Source of the DNA: Antitrichia curtipendula
Taxonomy: Eukaryota; Streptophyta; Bryopsida; Hypnales; Leucodontaceae
DNA: 64,000 nucleotides
Direction of reading: 5' to 3'
Assembly: GCA_951230915.1 (NCBI GenBank)
Contig: OX579639.1
Location: 744,001-808,000, forward strand
In this document: positions 12,570 through 23,259 of the stretch, one piece after another
How the letters are laid out: each line of letters opens with the position of its first letter
Position numbering within the stretch: the stretch's first letter is position 1
Position numbers and translations under genes: made by a program
Notes under the pieces: model-generated
Database searches by the model: none
Told to the model about the DNA's origin: nothing
Seen by the model: the letters and a program-made list of their open reading frames with translations, nothing else

Positions 12570-13450
12570 AAAGCAATATTTTTTTAAATATAGAATGTTA
12601 TAGAAGTTTTTTTATACTACAATATTTTGTACTTCTATTATAAATTTTCAAATATTTTAAGCATGTTTTGTATTTGATATGAATATTTTAAATTTTTTCT
12701 TTGAAAACCTATAGTATTTTAAAATCTTCACAAAGAAATCTAAGAGTTTCATTATGTAAGACATGTGATTTCAACTCCAAAAAATAAAACCAAGAAATTT
12801 CACTTCCTAATAGTAACAAAACTAGAGGATATAGAGTGGAGGATTTTGAGGTTTGAATACACTATCATGAATTGTGTCTTTAAAAGTGAACCACCTAAGA
12901 AGACGTTTTATATCCTTTGGATGATTTCAAGAAGGCCTCATGGATGGAAAAAATGTTTTTTCATTCAATTTATTTTGGGTTGGTTGTTTGAATTTGATTT
13001 CAATAAAAGTTGTTGTATATTCTTTTATAATATTTTTTGTCTTTTCTACATGAGAAAATGGCAAATTTATAGATCACTATGTCTTGTATTTTGACAATTT
13101 TTGCTTTTTTTTCTCAATTTGAATTGGTGCCATAAAAATGTCCTTTTGAATTTGAAACCACCTAATGAAATGTAGCTTATCAAGTCTAGTTTCTACTCCA
13201 ATTTGAAAATTTGAAAATTTGAAAATTTAAATATTTTTTACAATTTGAACTCTTTGATTTACTAATATGGATTGCTGTTTTAAAATTTTTTAAATGATAC
13301 ATTAAAATAATGCACCTAGGTATTCAAGCTTATAATATATACCCGTGGAAATATTTTCAGATTTTTAAAGTGTATTTTATATTTGATATGATTTTTTTTT
13401 TAATTCAAAAATTCATAGTAATTTCAGTTTTTTCACAAAACATCTAAAAC
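12570..13450. repeat. AT-rich dispersed repeat, copy 1
   Basis: Shares blocks such as 'ctaatgaaatg...gtctagttt' followed by 'caatttgaact' with 45200-45560 and 63380-63530. Internal 'gaaaatttgaaaattt' runs. No conserved frame. Confidence 0.45.
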
Positions 13451-14589
13451 TTTTACGATTTAAAAGAGGGCATATAATGTCATCTCTGAATAATAAGTAC
13501 AAAATTTTTCATTCATTCATGGTTGAATAATGGGAGCACACAAAAAACACTTCAAAATTTGAAAAAGTGATCAGAGGCCCATCCTTTCAAGATTAGGATG
13601 TTGCAGACCTAAATGGTATGATGGATGATTCCATTTGATAACCTTTAAGGGATATGGCTCCCCACGACTAAGGTAGCTACCAAAATATTCCAATTATTGA
13701 ACAAATAGGTGCATTCTTTGTTTCTACCAGTGCCTTGTGTCGTTGCCACAATATAATAGAAAGTAATAAAATATAATATAATATTTTTTTTAATTTTTTA
13801 AATCCATAATTTGCAATAAATGTTAAAATTAAAAATAATTTTTTAATTTTTTAATATTTAAAAACTTTGAAATTCAATAATCTTTATATTGTAGTTGCCT
13901 TGTGTTGTTGCCGCGACTTAAAAAATTAAAAATAATTCTATGATTTTTCAGTTCATTAGAACTTTCAGATTCAATTACTTTTATATTGTAGTGTGAGAGA
14001 TTGCAATCCTACTACAAATAAAAGGCTTTATGCACAAAAGAGTGCAAGGGCTTTGTTTTGTGGTGATTGGACGTGCGACGTAGAAGTTATGATTTTGTGC
14101 AAAATAAAAGAGAATTCAAAATTAAAGTAAAATAATTTTGTAATTTGTAATTTATAAATTTTTTTCAAATTCAATATTTTTCACAATGTAGTGTGAAAGG
14201 TTGCATTCTTTGTTTTGTGGCATTTGGACATGCAATACAAAAGTTATGATTTTTTTTCTTCAAATAAGAGATAATTCAATTCAATTTTTTAGTTAAAAAG
14301 ATCCATAAATTTCTCACCATTTTCACCCATTTCATGCCGGTTTGGTGAAAATAATAAATATTAAAAAAAAAAATTTATGATTCATAAAAAAACTTTAAAA
14401 TTCAATAACTTTAGGACCATTTGTCCAAATGCCACGAAACAAAGTCCGTGCACCCCTCCTTGTCAAGAGCTTTCAAGTGGTACCAAGAGCGCCATCAAAC
14501 GTCTCACGGTTTGTTAGATATCAACGTATCAAACATGACAAAAAAACAACAGCAACCTAATTTAAAGTATATGTATAATTAATAGTGGA

Positions 14590-14947
14590 CCTTTTTATCC
14601 AGAGAGGACACCATGGACATTTAGTGTCAGATGAATGACAAGGCATTTTCTTGTATAGGATAGAAATACAACTATTTATCCTTGGAATTAGTTTTGGAAA
14701 GTAGAGATCTTCTAACAATATTTTAACTTCAAATGAATTATTTTGATTTTTTTAATACCAATTATTCCCACAGTTTCAGAAATGATGATTTCTACAGGGA
14801 CCCCTCGCGTCCTTCCAGGAATAAGTATGCAACATCCTTGATAGGGTTAAATAGAGAAATAAAGGATACACCTATTGGTCCAATGAGCGGAGTGATTTTG
14901 GTGACTACCATGGTCATGGGGCCCACATCCTTCTAGGGTTTAGGGTT
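14590..14947. mobile_element. Decayed member of the ~230-bp TTAA MITE family
   Basis: The 14625-14800 part ('gatgaatgacaagg', 'ggatagaaatacaactattt') matches 48709-48937 and 62903-63133. The right end reads CTAGGGTTTAGGGTTAA (14931-14947). The left TTAA is lost, and a sequence of unclear origin lies at about 14808-14925. Confidence 0.4.
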
Positions 14948-15175
14948 AAAGGATTAGGTAAATCGAAAAAGAAATGCACATTTTTCATGGATGTGAGAAC
15001 ACCACGGGAAGAATAAGTTTCGTCTGCATCATCTTTCTTCTCAAACCGAGTTTCCGAGGTTTGTCTGCACACTCTTGCCCAGGCCAAGGGCTCGTGCTGA
15101 AACCCTAATCGCTCCTCCATAGCCATCGTTGCTCATCGGGGACTACTACAGCTCCTGCTATTTCCCGACTGCAAG

Positions 15176-15496
15176 CTGGCTGTCGTCGTCTCGGCGGATC
15201 CCGAAGTGGTGCGGGCGGACTACCGGCACAAGCTCATGCAGCACAAGAGCTGGATTCCAGCCTGTGCAATCGTGAGTTTTCCACTTCACCCGGCATTAGG
15301 TTGCAGCGCCCACGGCATCCATTCATGTGCTCGGTTTCGGGTGCATTCGAGCTTAATTCGTGGGGTTATTTTCAGTGCGAGAAAACGTGAAGACTGCGAG
15401 GAAGGACTTTGACAAAACGGAGGACGACTGGAAGGCGCTGCAGAGCGTGGGCCAAATCATCGGCTAGGTTTTGAGACAACTGGATTCCGAACGATG
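15176..15496 (+). pseudogene. RPT4: Truncated pseudogene of the 26S proteasome ATPase RPT4 (subunit 10B)
   Basis: Residues equivalent to the RPT4 N-terminus can be read: ADPEVVRADYRHKLMQHK in exon 1, then RENVKTARKDFDKTEDD and ALQSVGQIIG in exon 2, then VLRQLDSER. RPT4 is one of six AAA ATPases of the proteasome base; this coiled-coil region precedes the OB and ATPase domains. The intron (15272-15375, GT-AG) is retained in a phase that rejoins the conserved frame, so the copy arose from DNA, not from mRNA. Lesions: CTG where the start is expected (15176), a one-base deletion near 15246 that shifts the frame before the donor, and TAG at 15465-15467 where the family has Glu. Nothing downstream resembles the OB or ATPase domains. 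Non-functional as a protein; the copied 5' region could still be transcribed. Confidence 0.85.
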
Positions 15497-15819
15497 TAGT
15501 GTTTGGCTTCTTTTTTTGATCTAGAAGACGCGCAGGTCGATCTTTTGACTTCGTTTGAGCTCGATTTTGAGGGCATTTGATTGTAAGCTTAAGTGTGAGA
15601 CTAGTAAATCAATGGACCTTAGTGTATTTTGTAAAAACAAAAATGATCAATGCCGAGGGTACGTATTTTCGTAAATTTTCGATTCAGCCCTAAATGGAAC
15701 CTTATCACAAACCCTACGCGGATGGCCGGTGGCGGGTCTGCTTGTGAGCATGTGCGTCGGGCCACTGAGAAAGCAGTGACAGCAGAATGAAAGTAGTGAT
15801 AGTAGAAAACTCCTCCATT

Positions 15820-15882
15820 TAGGGTTTAAGCTTCCTAGGGTTTAAGCTTCCTAGGGTTTAAGCTTCCTAGGGTTTAAGCTTC
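15820..15882 (+). promoter_or_regulatory. Four tandem telo-box units upstream of UTP14
   Basis: The 16-bp unit TAGGGTTTAAGCTTCC occurs four times head to tail at 15820, 15836, 15852 and 15868, ending 40 bp before the UTP14 ATG. Each unit carries a telo-box core (complement AAACCCTA). Telo-boxes are established plant promoter elements of ribosome-biogenesis and translation genes, which fits UTP14. This close to the ATG the array may lie in the leader. Confidence 0.75.
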
Positions 15883-15922
15883 TTCGTCGTCGTGCTCTTC
15901 ACCTGTTGCAGAGATTGTAGCA

Positions 15923-18900
15923 ATGGGGCGCCGTGGAGGAGGTCGTGGTCGTGGTCGTGGACGTGGAGGCGGTGGCGCTCCTGCAGCAGGAGAGGGACGT
16001 GGGAGAGGCCCGAGGTTGGACTCGCGCTTACTTCGGCAGTTAGACGGGGGGCGGAAGAAGAAGGACGACGACAACGACGAGGAGGAAGGACTTGCAAAGA
16101 ATTTCTACGAATACGAAGAAGGAATCGCGGACGAGGAGTCCGGGAAGAATCGCCGCTATGACGATGTGGAGCACGTGGAGTACGAGCTCCCCTCAGATTT
16201 TGAGGTTTCTGCTTGACCCTAATTACAACTAAGATTTCACGTTCTCAAATGCTTAGCTTTTGTTCTTTCGGTATTTAATACTGAAAATTTGTTGTGGCGT
16301 AGGACGAAGAGATTGATGAAGACGCTGCTCTGGGAGAGGAAGATGCTGGGTTAGAAGAAACCATCAAGTCTAAGAGGCGACAAGATGATGAGAGTGACTT
16401 AGATCTGAACAGCGACGAGGAGGAAGATGAATCTGGAGAGGAAGATGACGAAGAATCGGATGGGGAAGGTGATGAAGAGGACGAGGAATGTGAGGAGGAA
16501 GAGGACGATGAGAAGCATCAGCAAATGCTCGAGGCTGTCACTGGGAAACCTCAGCAGCTAAGAAATGGTATTCAACTTAGGGCTTTTGAAAAATCACAGC
16601 TAGTTAGTGACTCGGGGTGTTAATCGACACAAGTTCCGATGTAAGGTGGATAACATCATTAAAATAAATATGTAGGATTTTAGGGTTTCGCATTTAGGTG
16701 TTTGTTGCAATGTGGTACCTCTATATTACTGTGTTTTCATTTTAGGACGGTGTGGAGGAATAACTGGTTGTGTTCTCAACAGAGGGTGCTGCTAAGGAGC
16801 GTAAGAAGGAAGTGAGGTCAGAGGCGTACACGGAATCAGAATACAACTTGAATCCAAACGCGAATGGAAACGCTTCAGCGATTAGTGTGGAGGATCTTTT
16901 GGGATCTCTTCAAGGGACTTCAGGAATCGGGACCTTACGGAAGCGCATGCAGCCGCTGCAGAAAGAGGAGTTGGCTGTCAGTGCTCCGTTACCTAAGGTG
17001 TTACGAGATAGAGTTGAGCGTAAAGCCGGATATGAGAAAAGCAAAGATGAGGTGGCGAAGTGGCAGCCTCTTGTCAAGCAGAATCGTGAAGCTCCGTCTG
17101 TGGCTTTCAATGAGAGGGAAGCCCTCCCAACAACTACCGTTGCTGCTCTGGCAGATAAGCACAAGCCTGTGACTGATATGGAAAAAGAGGTTGCTGCAAT
17201 TTTGGAGCAAAGTAACATGGTGGTTGCGGAGGATATTGAGGCCGCTGAAGCTCTCGAGCTCAATAAGGTCATTTTCTCCTAACATGCTTTCAGTAGCTTG
17301 TGGTAGCTTCAATCCTAGCCTCTGTTGAATGCTTGGTTTACTAATTCTTGACTGCAAATCATGAAAAGGCTATAACTACGATCATGGACACGTTTAACCC
17401 TAAGTACCCAAAGCTAAATGTAGACAGTCCATATTGGAACCTTTTAGTCAATGGTAGTAACGAAGCATATTTCTATTGTCCAAAAATGAAAGATTTGATT
17501 TCGTCTTTCTATTGATATATTTTGTTAACTAGAAGATTTAATTCTATTTCTATAGATATTTAAGGCACCATTTTTGTCCATTGGGGCACTTAGGGGTTAA
17601 TAGTTACCACAAAAGTGCAAGTATCTGTTGATTGTTTTATAACTTCCTTGTGAGGAACTTGTATTTGGAATTGGAATCGTTGTCCATCACAGGGTAGTCG
17701 CAGGCAACCTCTGTCTAAGTTGCTCATTTTTCCTTGTTTTTTCCTGATTTTCAGCTTAGTGTGGAGGAGGTCAGAGAAAGGCAGCAGCGGCTCTCAAAGA
17801 TGCGCAGTTTATTATTTCAGCATGAGGCAAAATCGAAACGCGTTTCAAAGATCAAGTCCAAGACCTTCCGCCGACTTGACAAAAGTAAAAAGATGAGAGA
17901 TTTCATGGAGACAGATGAAGACGCTGTCAAAGAGTCAGCTTTGAAGCAAGAAGAAAAGCGAGCTGAGGTCTGTCAGTTGTGTCCATTTTTCGCAAATGAC
18001 TTCTGTATACGCATTTAGGTCGTGAAGGTTTAAGGAGGGGAATTATCTCAACTGCCCATGCATTTTTCGTGGTTTGTTTCTTATTCATTCATTAGAACCA
18101 GACTAATACGAAACCGCACTGTACAAACCTTCCAGCTCTAGTGTGTGCCAGCCTGTTCATAAGGGTGAATTTAATGAGGTGCATGTTAAACTTGTTTGGT
18201 GCTTTTAATTACAGGAGCGCATGACTTTAAAGCACAAAAATACGTCACGATGGGCTAAGCGGATTCTTAAAAGGGGCTTAAAGGCCCATGAGGATGGTAC
18301 CCGCGACGCTATCATGGAGCAGCTTCGAGCCCACAGCATGTTGACAAAGAAGATTCAGAATGCTAACTCCAGCGATAGCGACGCTAGCAGCAGCAGCAGC
18401 GACGAGGAGGAAGAAAATCAGGAAGCTGCTGGAGCGGGCAAGGGTAGGTCAAAGTTACTAGCCAAGGCGAAGGCAGCTACATTTGAAGCCTTACAGTTTG
18501 ATGAGGAGGCCGACGTTCCCAAGACTGGTCTTTTTGCTCTTCCTTTCATGGTATATACCACTCCACCAAAAATCGTAATTAATGTGGGTTCGAAATTAAT
18601 TAGCCAGGAATATACTGCAGGTTTTGAAATCTTCATATCAAAAAGATTTCTTGCACATAAACACAGATTTTGTTGTGGTGGAAACCAACTTCTTTGTAAT
18701 TTGTAGTACCCGTCGTAGTTTTAGTTTTTGGACTATTCTTTAAGACTCGAACAGAAAGATCCGCCCTGTTTGATTGTTCTTGTCGGGTGTTCCCTCTATG
18801 TATTGTATCTGTAAATGGTACTTTGTTCTCAGCTCGTTTTTTCCTATCTTCCATTTTGACCTTGATTTTCTCTTGACGAGGCATGTGATTCTTCGATGTT

Positions 18901-21090
18901 TCCGATTTTGGTGCTGACTTTTTCCGTCTTGCAGGCTCGCGCTATGGAAAAGAAGAGGAATGAGGCTCGGGAGGAGGCATTGGCCATTCTTGAGCAGCTA
19001 GAGCAAGCCGAGGCAGATGAGGAAGGTATTGATGGAGATAGTGCAGCTTATGAGGACAGGAAAAACGAAAACAAGGAAACTGGGCACTCTGGTAGACTTG
19101 CTTTTGGAGACCTTGCTGTGGCTTCACGAGCTCAGAATACGAAACGTTCCAAATCGAAGCACAATGATGACGACTACTCAGATTTAGACCTTGAAATTGA
19201 TAACGAAGATGATGATAGTGATGATGACTTAGAAGTTAACGAAGATACCAAGAAGCGCAAGTTCCAAATGCATCCAGCAAAGAAAGCGCCTCCGAAGTCA
19301 AAATTGAAAATGGTATGTCATTATTATTACCATTATTTTCATGTAGATTCCTGTGCTTGTTCTGTCGGGTTCCAAAGAGAAATATTGTGGTCTACAGATT
19401 TGTTCTGGGTTGGTAGTTACGATTATTTTTCAATAACTAACAACTCTTGGCTACATATATTTCAAATGTCGAGGATTTCTGATCGCCTGGAAATGGAAAC
19501 TGACATGGTGTTTGAACTAGGTTGACCCTCAAGGGAATCAGAAGTTGGGATTGGAGAGCTCGGTAGAAAATAAGCCTAATTCGGACCAAATAAATTCTAG
19601 CAAATCGGTGAATGTTTCTGAAGAACCTACTGGCAAACGGAAGAAAAAGAAGAAAAAAAACAAAAACAAAAACAAAACAGACACTAGCTCACCAGTTGCA
19701 GAACGCGGATTTGTAGTGGGTAAAGGTCTGCAAACCACCAACACTGGGGTCATCGAAGTCTCATTATTCAACAAGCAGACAGGGTTTCACAGCAGTAAAT
19801 CCACGACTGCCAACATCAGTTCTACTGCAATTCCTGAGAAGAAATCAAAAGTTGGAAATCAAGAAAGTGGACAGACTGCAGCATTCCTAGACTTAGATGA
19901 CGATGATGATCCTTCCAAAGATAAGGGACTCGAGCTAGCGGTTAAGGATGCATCACAAGAAGAATTGATTCGACAAGCCTTTGCGGGAGATGATGTGGAA
20001 GCAGACTTTCAGGATGTAAAATCCCGTGCTATGGACGAAGAGATTGCCAAAGTTGAAGAGCCAAAGGCATTGCCTGGATGGGGACAATGGACTCATTCTC
20101 AGAAAAAGAAAGGACAGCCAGGGTGGAAGGAAGAGCTTGAGAAAAAGAGGAGGGAGGAAGCAATGAAGAAACGAAAGGATGCAAAGCTGCAGTTTGTTGT
20201 TATTTCAGAAAAAACAGATAAGAAGGTGTGTTTTGATTCCCATGCTTTGTGTCGAGCACTTGGACAGTGTTATCTTGAGAACTTTTCCAATGTGATGTTC
20301 CTGGGCAGGTTTGTTTGAGTTTCTGGTTTTATGAACTTGATTTCTGAAGTGTTCATGTTCTGTCTGTTAGGGTGCCAAGTATCATGCTACCAAGGTGCCC
20401 TTTCCAATGAAGACAAAGGAGGTGTTTGAGCAATCACTGCGAATGCCAATTGGCCGCGAGTATAATGGAGAAAAAGTATTTCGTGATATGATTCGTCCCT
20501 CGGTAAGCTCTTATTTCGGTCTCTTGGTCTTAATTGAGTTTCTTTGACTACTGATTCACGCGCTAGCGAGGTATTGCAGGGCAATTTTGAGGTGTATTAT
20601 GCTAGATTTTGTCGTCTGGCTTGTGATGTTCCGAGTACGAAACTATTTATTTCTCCCTACAGAATCTCAGAATAATGAGAAATAAGTGCTTGATGACGTG
20701 GTTTTATTTGTTTGCTGTCAAAGATTTGTTAGGAATGTATGTCTGGATGGATTAAATAACTTCGATTTAGGAGACCAAATTCTTAACCTGCATAATGGTA
20801 CCCAATCCAATATCATATTTCCCAATGCTTTTGTGTCGGGGGTTGATTTTATTTCGTAAAAAATGCCTTTGCAACTTTCTGTTGGTTCATTTTGTTACCT
20901 TCTTTGCTTGTACCTAAATAATTTATTTAATACACCTATATATACTGTTGATATTCTACAGGAGCTGAAGACTGCTGGAGTGATAATCGACCCTATCAAG
21001 CTTGATAAATCTGTTAAAAGACCAGCTGATACTCCTGAGACGCATATTGCTAAGAGGAGGCGAGCACGACCGAACAAGGGGGACAAGTGA
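15923..21090 (+). CDS. UTP14: U3 snoRNP / SSU processome protein UTP14
   Basis: UTP14 acts in the nucleolus in 18S rRNA maturation; it binds the U3-containing processome and activates the helicase DHR1. Nine exons join with consistent phases: 15923-16204, 16303-16567, 16783-17267, 17755-17967, 18215-18550, 18935-19312, 19521-20225, 20371-20502, 20962-21090, giving 974 aa. Visible parts: a Gly/Arg-rich N-terminus (about residues 3-32), an acidic tract encoded by exon 2, the motif TESEYNLNP (near 199), KIKSKTFRRL in exon 4, ERMTLKHKNTSRWAKR in exon 5, LPFM joined to ARAMEKKR across exons 5-6, a Lys/Asn-rich basic run early in exon 7, PGWGQW (838-843), and the C-terminal signature MPIGREYNGEKVFRDM with a basic tail. 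The ATG at 15923 follows the telo-box array. Intron 3 (17268-17754) carries a TTAA element. The order of conserved blocks makes the assignment secure. Confidence 0.96.
17394..17600. mobile_element. 207-bp TTAA-flanked MITE inside UTP14 intron 3
   Basis: Left end TTAACCCTAAGTACCC; right end read inward TTAACCCCTAAGTGCCCC. TTAA on both sides. It lies well away from both splice sites, so UTP14 splicing is probably unaffected. Confidence 0.65.
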
Positions 21091-21877
21091 TCTGTATTAG
21101 GAGCATTCGATTGTAAATGCTGGTATTGAATCAAAATTCAAGACATCGTTGACGCATCACAACTGGCTGAATCAACCTGGAGCATATTATCCTTCTTCTA
21201 TTATCCTTCAGCGGTGTTCATCTTCAGATTTGCCTTATGATCTCTCATCCTCAATTTCTGCCTTTGGGTACTCATTCATCACCTGAGTTTTAAGATTAAT
21301 TTACTTTGTATAATAGAGTGGCCTCCGACAACTAGTAGGCCATTTTTAATTAGTAGGTGGAGGTATTGGGAGGTGGTTTGTTTCCGACCTTCTTGCATGC
21401 TGTATCAAATTTTCCCACCAACTGGCAGACCACTGGCGTCAATTTGCACTGTCTAAGAATCGCCTTTTTTTCATCCTGATTGTCGTGTATTTAGATCTTG
21501 AAACTGGAGGGCACAGTTTGCAAGCAACGCTTGAAACGAAAGGGATTTGCTGGTGTTACAATGGCCAAATCTTCCTTCTGATCTCACATTGTTTTTTTTA
21601 CATTAGCAGGCAGGATCTACCATCTACACCCTGACTGATCTCTTTACCGTAAACCCGTAAATGTCAGACCCGGAGCGAGAGGCTTGGTCAACTACAGTCC
21701 AACTTTTTGATATCATTCTCTTTCTGTGAGATGCATTTATCAAGTTAAGATTTGTATTTAAAATCACAATTTGATTTTCTGGGTTTTACATTGGGAAGTT
21801 TGTTAGAATATTTGTACAATTTCTTTGAGGTTGTCCATTGCCTTGAGGATGGCAAAAGCTCATCATTGATTGATCAC
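21091..21877 (+). other. UTP14 3' untranslated region and downstream flank
   Basis: No reading frame of note. The first several hundred bases have the GC and T-rich character of a 3' UTR. A poly(A) site cannot be fixed by eye. Confidence 0.4.
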
Positions 21878-21879
21878 TA

Positions 21880-22464
21880 CACTAAAATTGGTAAATAGTG
21901 TTGGCTACACTAATTGTGGTTTGCAACGTTAGTGTTAGAACATTATTTACCTATTCTAACACTATTGTAGCTGTATAGTAAAAATTTTGACAGCGGGAGG
22001 CAGAAACATTACATGTTTTTTAGCCCCTGTGGAGGGCTGTGAGTTCTCCAGGGTTTCCAAACTTTGGAATTGTCTGGAATTGCGTTGCAGAAGCTCTGTG
22101 ACGTGGCAGAGGGACTGCCACTTCATATAAAATATTTTTTTTCCGAAAAAATAATTTTTTTTTGTTCATCTTGTTTTTTCATTTTAAGATTTTAAGGATT
22201 TATTTATTTTCTATTTATTTTTTATTTATTTTTATTTTTAAGGTCTGACAGCGGCTATTCTTTTACTGCTGGGGGAAGAGGCCTGAAACGGCCCTCCAGA
22301 TCCCCCCCCAAAATTTAATGTTAGAGTTTCCCAAAGAAGGGTCAGAGTTTGATAGCAAGAGTTAAGTGCCCTTACACTATTTACATGTAAGTTGAAAAAT
22401 AGTGTTGGGGTAAAAAAAAGGAACAACACTAATAATCACCCAACACTATTTATCAATTTCAGTA
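21880..22464. mobile_element. 585-bp MITE with TA target duplication
   Basis: Terminal inverted repeats: CACTAAAATTGGTAAATAGT... on the left and its imperfect complement on the right (about 23 of 26 bases pair). TA lies on each side (21878-21879 and 22465-22466). The ends resemble the 250-bp element at 27346. A TA duplication fits the Tc1/mariner superfamily, but the assignment is tentative. Confidence 0.6.
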
Positions 22465-22469
22465 TAGTA

Positions 22470-23030
22470 TGGGAGAACCACCCACAACTGACCACTTAAG
22501 CAATTTTGCATATGTTCTGGAACAGTAGAAGGCAATGTGAATTTACAGCCGTGTAGGAAGATAGAAATGATGGACATTGCCAAGTTTTCATAATTTGTTT
22601 TCTTAAATTGAATTTATTATGAATTTTGGAAGCCAAAAGTTGGCCTCAACCCATATCCAAGATATAGTCTTCTAATTCCGACCATTTCATAACTACTTTC
22701 CCACTCATTGCTTCCTACTTTCTTGCTCACTAAATCAGGACATGTGTCATGACTTTATAGTGCCAACCTTGCAAAAGAGAAAAAATCACATTCCAAACTA
22801 TGGTTGGAATTTGTACAAACCTTGGTTGGAAATAGCTACACTGACCCAACATATTGGTTTTTGATGGTTGGTTGCTGGGCTTTTTTTTTTGGCGAAATTT
22901 CGCCAGACTGTCAGAAATCTGACCAATCTGGCTTCATCCCTCCAAAAACTGGCCTCTGCAATGAAGCCAGCAGGGGGGACACTGGTCCAAAAAAAAAGCC
23001 CTGGTTGGTTGGTAATGGGTTGTTCTACTA
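22470..23030. mobile_element. TA-flanked element, 'TGGTAGAACCAC' family, copy 1
   Basis: Left end TGGGAGAACCACCCAC; right end, complemented, TAGTAGAACAACCCAT. TA on both sides. About 190 bp after the left end match 28000-28190. It begins 4 bp after the preceding element's TA and contains the hAT-type MITE at 22875-23003. Confidence 0.6.
22875..23003. mobile_element. 129-bp hAT-type MITE with perfect 8-bp target duplication
   Basis: GTTGGTTG at 22867-22874 is repeated at 23004-23011. The ends are CTGGGCTTTTTTTTTTGG and, complemented, CAGGGCTTTTTTTTTGG. The CAGGG-type end and 8-bp duplication are standard hAT hallmarks. It is nested in the TA-flanked element. Confidence 0.78.
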
Positions 23031-23052
23031 TACAAACTTCATGATGCCCATT

Positions 23053-23138
23053 TAATCCTTAAACATCGAGGAGGATGTTTAGCGTCCAATGGATGATAGA
23101 GAATATTTTCTAGCAAGATGGAAGTACAACTAAGGGTT
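23053..23138. mobile_element. Short decayed TTAA MITE
   Basis: About 86 bp from TTAATCCTTAAACATCGAGG to ACTAAGGGTTAA, resembling the outer parts of the 230-bp TTAA family (compare 48709-48937), with the middle deleted. Confidence 0.4.
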
Positions 23139-23259
23139 AAGAAAGATTCTCAAATTCAAGTTTGGGATGTCCACTTGGGACCTAAAATTAGTATTTTGAT
23201 TATGGGTGAATTTTTGTTACTTTCTTACTTGGTTTGAATATTGACTTTCTTTACATTAA

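Larger units (their letters stand above)
3721..15170. other. Gene-free, AT-rich repeat block
   Basis: No conserved coding sequence was found. The block is a mosaic of small transposon-like elements, most with TTAA flanks and CCC(C)TAAA / TTTAGGG(G) ends; individual copies are listed separately. A larger composite may span 4458-6817, from TTAACCCCTAAACATC to an end reading ACATTTTGGGGTTAA, with younger material nested inside. An orphan right end (CATTTAGGGGTTAA) lies at 9632-9645. Short open frames here are low-complexity and unsupported. Confidence 0.6.

Noticed and set aside
12765..13094. 109-codon open frame on the + strand
   Set aside because: AT-driven composition (Phe, Ile, Lys, Tyr, Cys) and lies in a dispersed repeat with no frame conservation in the other copies.
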